Below, piece after piece: positions 14,390 to 18,030 of a stretch of DNA of 18,030 bases (the first letter of the stretch is position 1; each line of letters starts with the position of its first letter). The position numbers and the translations under genes were made by a program. This DNA comes from Bacteroidales bacterium UBA1195 (GTDB taxonomy: Bacteria; Bacteroidota; Bacteroidia; Bacteroidales; WCHB1-69): contig DBYD01000028.1 of the NCBI GenBank assembly GCA_002309855.1, positions 1 through 18,030 of the forward strand. The letters are read 5' to 3'. The notes beneath the pieces were generated by a model. The model did no database searches and was not told the origin of the DNA. It saw only the letters and a list, made by a program, of their open reading frames with translations.

Positions 14390-15298
14390 ATGGATAACAC
14401 TAATCTGACGATATTCCAACCATCTGATGAATCCATCGTTGTATACAAAAGCGATGATGGCATAGTGCAATTGGAGGTACAGCTGGCAAATGAAACTGTC
14501 TGGCTGACTTTAGACCAGATGGCATTACTGTTCCAGCGCAACAAATCAACCATATCCCGCCATATCAAAAATATCTTTGACTGTGGTGAGCTGAAACAGG
14601 ATATGGTTGTTGCAAAAAATGCAACAACCACCCAACACGGAGCCATTCATGGTAAAACACAAACGCATGAAGTAACATTTTACAATCTGGACTTGATAAT
14701 CAGTGTAGGCTACAGGGTCAACTCCATTTGTGGCGTACGGTTCCGACAGTGGGCAAGCAGGATTCTCAAAGAATATCTACTGCATGGATACAGTATTAAC
14801 AGACATATGATGTTCATGGAACAAAGGATCGATCATCAGCTACAGGAACATACGGAACAGATACATGAGCTACAGGAAAAAGTGGATTTTTTTGTACGCA
14901 CTTCCCTACCACAGAAAGAAGGGGTGTTCTACAACGGACAAATATTCGACGCCTACGTCTTTGCAACTGATCTGATAAAGTCGGCCAAGGAAAACATCAC
15001 TCTAATTGACAATTATATTGAAGAATCTGTGCTGCTGATGCTTTCCAAACGGGAAACATCCGTCCAAGCAACCATTATCACAAGGAATATCAGCGAGGCA
15101 TTGGCTCTTGACATCGAAAGACACAACCGACAATATACACCCATAAACATCATGGAATCGAATAACTTCCACGACCGATTTCTTATTACTGACAATACTG
15201 TCTACCACATTGGCGCCTCCTTTAAAGACCTAGGCAAACGGCTGTTCGCATTCTCAAAGATGGAGGTATCTGCAGAAATGATTCTTAAAAACATTTAA
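14390..15298 (+). CDS. RhuM family protein with C-terminal phospholipase-D-like domain
   Basis: A 302-residue cytoplasmic protein. Residues about 12-140 match the RhuM family (named after a Salmonella pathogenicity-island gene): VYKSDDGIVQLEVQLANETV, a helix-turn-helix-like LTLDQMALLFQRNKSTISRHI (39-59), then TFYNLDLIISVGYRVNS and FRQWASRILKEYLLHGYSIN. A Glu/Gln-rich probable coiled coil spans about 143-166. The C-terminal domain (about 168-300) has IDNYIEESVLLML and HDRFLITD (H261, R263, D268), an HxK(x4)D-like phospholipase-D motif with Arg for Lys, followed by GAS at 275-277. One such motif would require a dimer for nuclease activity. The gene is visibly richer in A/T than its neighbours and sits alone between two core genes, suggesting transfer. 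The function is unknown; DNA binding with nuclease or defence activity is inference. Confidence 0.8.
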   Translation: MDNTNLTIFQPSDESIVVYKSDDGIVQLEVQLANETVWLTLDQMALLFQRNKSTISRHIKNIFDCGELKQDMVVAKNATTTQHGAIHGKTQTHEVTFYNLDLIISVGYRVNSICGVRFRQWASRILKEYLLHGYSINRHMMFMEQRIDHQLQEHTEQIHELQEKVDFFVRTSLPQKEGVFYNGQIFDAYVFATDLIKSAKENITLIDNYIEESVLLMLSKRETSVQATIITRNISEALALDIERHNRQYTPINIMESNNFHDRFLITDNTVYHIGASFKDLGKRLFAFSKMEVSAEMILKNI

Positions 15299-15303
15299 TT
15301 TGA

Positions 15304-15336
15304 CTCTTTAAGGTGCCATTTTGGCACCTTAAAGAG
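15304..15336. terminator. Perfect 15-bp hairpin after the RhuM gene
   Basis: CTCTTTAAGGTGCCA (15304-15318) and TGGCACCTTAAAGAG (15322-15336) pair exactly around the loop TTT, starting five bases after the RhuM stop. The position fits a terminator shared with the convergent uvrB. No U-tract follows on the plus strand, so it could instead be a regulatory or mobile-element end. Confidence 0.6.
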
Positions 15337-15465
15337 ATTCTACACGACCAGAACGACATCAACCGGCAGCAGGAGGAGACCAACACCGAAATCGCGCTGC
15401 AGATTGAGGCGCTCAACGATGCCCTTGAGCAGCTGTGGGCGCAACCCGCTCCTTCAGCGCCTTGA
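15337..15465 (+). pseudogene. Tail of an unidentified coiled-coil protein gene, probably a remnant
   Basis: In the plus frame that ends at the TGA at 15463-15465, an open reading frame runs back through the hairpin to a TGA at 15301. After the hairpin it encodes a strongly heptad-like stretch with DQNDINRQQEETNTEIALQI followed by EALNDALEQLWAQPAPSAP. Codons here are G/C-ending, unlike the AT-rich RhuM gene just upstream. No ATG is present; the only alternative start is a GTG at 15313 inside the hairpin arm. The last 53 bases overlap the 3' end of uvrB. I read it as the C-terminal end of a gene whose front was replaced when the RhuM gene arrived, but a genuine small protein or chance antisense reading of the uvrB end cannot be excluded. 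Its family is not recognised. Confidence 0.45.
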
Positions 15466-17449
15466 TCTCATCACGGAGACGCGCGGCCTCAACGAAATCC
15501 AGATCCTTGACAGCGGCCTCAAGCGCCTTGGTCTTGGATTTGAGCAGCTGTTTTAGCTCCTTTTCCGAAAAGTAGACGGCGGCCTCCTCCCGCACCATCT
15601 GCGGCTGCGACGATGCGGAAGTGCCGGCATCCGGCATTACATATGCTGACGGCTCCTGCTCCTGCTTTAGCGACTTGCGGGTGCGCCGCACTGTTTGAGG
15701 AACAATGTTGTGCTCGCGGTTGTAGCGCATCTGCTTCTCACGCCGACGGTTTGTCTCATCAATGGTCTGCTGCATGGAGGGCGTGATGTGGTCGCCGTAG
15801 AAAATCACCCGCCCGTTCACGTTACGGGCGGCACGTCCTGCTGTCTGTGTGAGCGCACGGGCGGAACGCAGGAAACCCTCCTTGTCCGCATCCAGGATCG
15901 CCACAAGGGAGACCTCCGGCAAATCCAGTCCTTCACGCAGCAGGTTCACCCCCACCAGCACATCGATTGCGCCGGCCCGCAGGTTGTCCAGAATCTCCAC
16001 ACGCTCCAGAGTCTCCACATCCGAATGGATGTACTGCACGCGGACATCAATCCGCTGCAGGTAGGCTGTGAGATCCTCCGCCATACGCTTGGTCAGCGTG
16101 GTGACCAGCACCCGCTCCCCCTTTCCTACCACCTGCTCTATCTCATCCAACAGGTCATCCACCTGACGGGTGCAGGGACGCACCTCAATCACCGGATCCA
16201 GCAGTCCAGTGGGACGCACAACCTGCTCCACCACCGCCCCTTCGGAGGCCTGCAGCTCAAACTCCGCAGGCGTGGCCGAAATGTAGATGGTCTGCCCCAC
16301 CAGCGACTCGAACTCGTCAAACTTCAGCGGACGGTTGTCAAGGGCGGCCGGCAGCCGGAACCCATATTCCACCAGATTGCGCTTGCGTGAACGGTCCCCC
16401 TCGTACATGCCGCGAATTTGCGGCACAGTCACATGGCTCTCGTCTATAACCAGCAGGAAATCATCAGGGAAATAGTCCAGCAGGCAGAAGGGACGCTCCC
16501 CCTCCCTGCGGCGGTCGAAATAGCGCGAATAATTCTCCACACCGGAGCAGTAACCCAACTCCTTGATCATCTCCACATCGTAGGTGACACGCTCCTCCAG
16601 CCGCTTGGCCTCCAGATGTTTGTCAACACTCCGGAAGTATTCGGCCTGTTTTACAAGATCGGACTGGATTTCAGTGACCGCCTGGTTGATGATGTCGGGA
16701 GAGGTGACAAAAATATTGGCCGGATAGACTGTAAGCCGCTCCATCTTCTCCAGAAAATGGCCCTCCACCGGATCGATGGCCGAAATGGATTCAATCTCGT
16801 CGCCCCAGAAGGTGAGCCGGTAGGCCTCGTCTGCATAGGCCGGAAAAATGTCCACCTGGTCTCCCTTGACGCGGAAACGGCCACGCTCCAGCACCGTCTC
16901 CGTACGGGCATACAGTGCGTTGACCAGATCGCGCAGCAGCTTGTTGCGCACTATCTTCTGCCCGACACGCAGATGCTGCGTGTTTTTGGCGAACTCCTCC
17001 GGATTGCCAATGCCGTAAATGCAGGAAACAGATGAGACCACAACCACATCGCGCCGTCCGGAAAGCAGCGCGGTGGTCGCGCTCAGCCTCAGCTTCTCAA
17101 TCTCATCGTTGATGGAGAGATCCTTTTCAATATAGGTGTTGGTGGTGGGGATGTATGCCTCCGGCTGGTAATAGTCGTAATAGGAGACGAAATACTCCAC
17201 CTTGTTTTCAGGGAAAAATTCCAGAAACTCGCTGTACAATTGCGCCGCCAAAGTCTTGTTGTGGCTGAGCACCAGTGTAGGCCGCTGAACCTCCTGAAGC
17301 ACATTGGCTATGGTAAAGGTCTTGCCGGAACCGGTCACACCAAGTAGTGTCTGGTCGTGCAAACCCGCACGGAGCCCACCAACCAACTGGCGGATTGCCT
17401 CCGGCTGGTCGCCGGAAGGTGCAAACGGAGCTTTCAGACGGAATTCCAT
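15413..17449 (-). CDS. uvrB: Excinuclease ABC subunit B
   Basis: Damage-verifying helicase-like subunit of nucleotide excision repair, working with UvrA and UvrC. The 678-residue length is typical. Visible parts are the Walker A loop GVTGSGKT at 37-44, the damage-probing beta-hairpin with VSYYDYYQPEAYIP at 88-101, Walker B DESH at 336-339, helicase motifs in the second RecA-like domain (ILDADKEGFLRS and QTAGRAARN), and a C-terminal UVR domain (about 629-668) that contacts UvrC. The last ten residues after the UVR helices (VAPTAAQGHR) are an unstructured tail whose DNA overlaps the end of a plus-strand reading frame. The start is ATG 17449, two bases after the DUF4293 stop. No LexA box was recognised upstream. 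Confidence 0.97.
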   Translation of the reverse strand: MEFRLKAPFAPSGDQPEAIRQLVGGLRAGLHDQTLLGVTGSGKTFTIANVLQEVQRPTLVLSHNKTLAAQLYSEFLEFFPENKVEYFVSYYDYYQPEAYIPTTNTYIEKDLSINDEIEKLRLSATTALLSGRRDVVVVSSVSCIYGIGNPEEFAKNTQHLRVGQKIVRNKLLRDLVNALYARTETVLERGRFRVKGDQVDIFPAYADEAYRLTFWGDEIESISAIDPVEGHFLEKMERLTVYPANIFVTSPDIINQAVTEIQSDLVKQAEYFRSVDKHLEAKRLEERVTYDVEMIKELGYCSGVENYSRYFDRRREGERPFCLLDYFPDDFLLVIDESHVTVPQIRGMYEGDRSRKRNLVEYGFRLPAALDNRPLKFDEFESLVGQTIYISATPAEFELQASEGAVVEQVVRPTGLLDPVIEVRPCTRQVDDLLDEIEQVVGKGERVLVTTLTKRMAEDLTAYLQRIDVRVQYIHSDVETLERVEILDNLRAGAIDVLVGVNLLREGLDLPEVSLVAILDADKEGFLRSARALTQTAGRAARNVNGRVIFYGDHITPSMQQTIDETNRRREKQMRYNREHNIVPQTVRRTRKSLKQEQEPSAYVMPDAGTSASSQPQMVREEAAVYFSEKELKQLLKSKTKALEAAVKDLDFVEAARLRDEIKALKERVAPTAAQGHR

Positions 17450-17451
17450 CG

Positions 17452-17979
17452 CTAACGGAGCCGGTCGGCGGAACGGACCAGCTGCTCATCCTTCAAGATG
17501 AACTTCTGCGCCAGATACACAAGCAGGACGGGAACCATGGACACAACGGTCCAAAGCGAATAGACCGTCTCAGCCCCACGCAGTGCGGCCGTCTTCGGGA
17601 AAATCATGTCCGGACAGACGAAAAGCATCAGCACCAGCAGCAGCATCCCTATAAAGAGAGCGGTCACACAGAGTTTTGCCTGCAACTTGCGGTTTCTGAA
17701 CAAAAAGATGATGACAAATGAGAAGACACCCAGAATCAGTTGCATAACAGCCACGTAACCGTTATTGCAGACCTTTTTCCCATCCATGCTGCTGACAGAC
17801 CATGCATCATACGTGTAAAGCGTTGGCACAGCCTCCTCTACAGCATCATCCTCCACACGGCTCCATTCGATGCGCCCGGAATCATCCTTGGGCTGGATTG
17901 TTGCAATCGGCAGGAAGGCGGCCCAAATGTAGCAGGCGGCGGCCAGCAGCAAAAAAAGGGATTGGATACGCTGTAACAT
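17452..17979 (-). CDS. DUF4293 family membrane protein
   Basis: A 175-residue protein with four predicted membrane helices at about residues 5-26, 77-95, 103-123 and 138-160. Its opening MLQRIQSLFLLLAAACYI matches the DUF4293 family of Bacteroidota, for which no function is known. An acidic loop between helices one and two (about residues 31-52, rich in Asp and Glu) would lie on the periplasmic side if the N-terminus is inside. The start is ATG 17979, 26 bases after the tRNA 3' end. uvrB follows after two bases, so the pair is surely co-transcribed. A TATTTTTA sequence in the tRNA-ATG gap is one base off the promoter consensus but very close to the start. Confidence 0.85.
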   Translation of the reverse strand: MLQRIQSLFLLLAAACYIWAAFLPIATIQPKDDSGRIEWSRVEDDAVEEAVPTLYTYDAWSVSSMDGKKVCNNGYVAVMQLILGVFSFVIIFLFRNRKLQAKLCVTALFIGMLLLVLMLFVCPDMIFPKTAALRGAETVYSLWTVVSMVPVLLVYLAQKFILKDEQLVRSADRLR

Positions 17980-18005
17980 GGATTTTTTCTTTTAAAAATA
18001 AAAAG

Positions 18006-18030
18006 TGGTCCCTCTTGGGCTCGAACCAAG
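18006..18030 (-). tRNA. 3' end of a tRNA gene (T-arm and acceptor strand), cut by window edge
   Basis: On the minus strand the last 25 bases read as a T-stem CTTGG, loop TTCGAGC, closing stem CCAAG, then the acceptor strand AGGGACC and discriminator A, with no encoded CCA. The implied 5' acceptor strand is GGTCCCT. From memory of Bacteroidota genomes this ending suits an elongator tRNA-Met(CAT), but the anticodon is outside the window, so the identity is not established. DUF4293 and uvrB lie downstream on the same strand. Confidence 0.8.

Noticed and set aside
14240..15340. Target-site duplication or terminal repeats around the RhuM segment
   Set aside because: I compared the AT-rich flanks by eye and found no convincing direct repeat or integrase; transfer is supported only by composition and context.

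Overview
The window comes from the chromosome of a Bacteroidota bacterium, most likely of the order Bacteroidales. The evidence is a secreted protein with a type IX secretion (Por) C-terminal sorting domain, families largely confined to the phylum (DUF4837 lipoprotein, DUF4293 membrane protein), short Bacteroidales-type glucose-6-phosphate isomerase and archaeal-type phosphatidylserine decarboxylase, no visible Shine-Dalgarno sequences, and repeated TAnnTTTG promoter elements of the Bacteroidota primary sigma factor. The genus cannot be fixed from what is visible. Genes are densely packed, with no gene-free stretch above 300 bases and mostly G/C-ending codons, except in one AT-richer accessory gene.

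Layout. Bases 1-1659 (minus): a TPR membrane protein, ribH (riboflavin synthesis) and fmt (cut by the window edge) form one operon. Bases 1812-4066 (minus): yebC-cdsA-psd, a translation factor followed by two steps of phospholipid synthesis. Bases 4183-6010 (minus): a Fic-fold protein whose catalytic motif is destroyed, followed by a DUF4837 lipoprotein. Bases 6088-10623 (minus): tadA-pgi-speB-prmC-rlmN, five tightly spaced or overlapping genes ending at a hairpin terminator. Three of them modify tRNA, rRNA or release factors. Bases 10746-12778 (plus): a T9SS cargo protein with its own terminator, cytidine deaminase, and an outer-membrane beta-barrel protein. Bases 12809-14197 (minus): an M24 Xaa-Pro aminopeptidase, convergent with the barrel gene across a shared hairpin. 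Bases 14390-15298 (plus): an AT-rich accessory gene joining a RhuM DNA-binding-like domain to a phospholipase-D-like domain. Bases 15413-17979 (minus): DUF4293 and uvrB, preceded by the 3' end of a tRNA gene at the right edge.

The most unusual points are the RhuM-PLD gene with a palindrome on its promoter and a 15-bp perfect hairpin behind it, an orphan coiled-coil reading frame between that hairpin and the uvrB 3' end that looks like the tail of a displaced gene, the catalytically degenerate Fic protein inside a two-gene housekeeping-style operon, and a near-palindromic pair of back-to-back divergent promoters between tadA and the T9SS cargo gene. No complete CRISPR array, insertion sequence, integrase or toxin-antitoxin pair was seen. 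The remaining genes are ordinary core metabolism, translation and repair.
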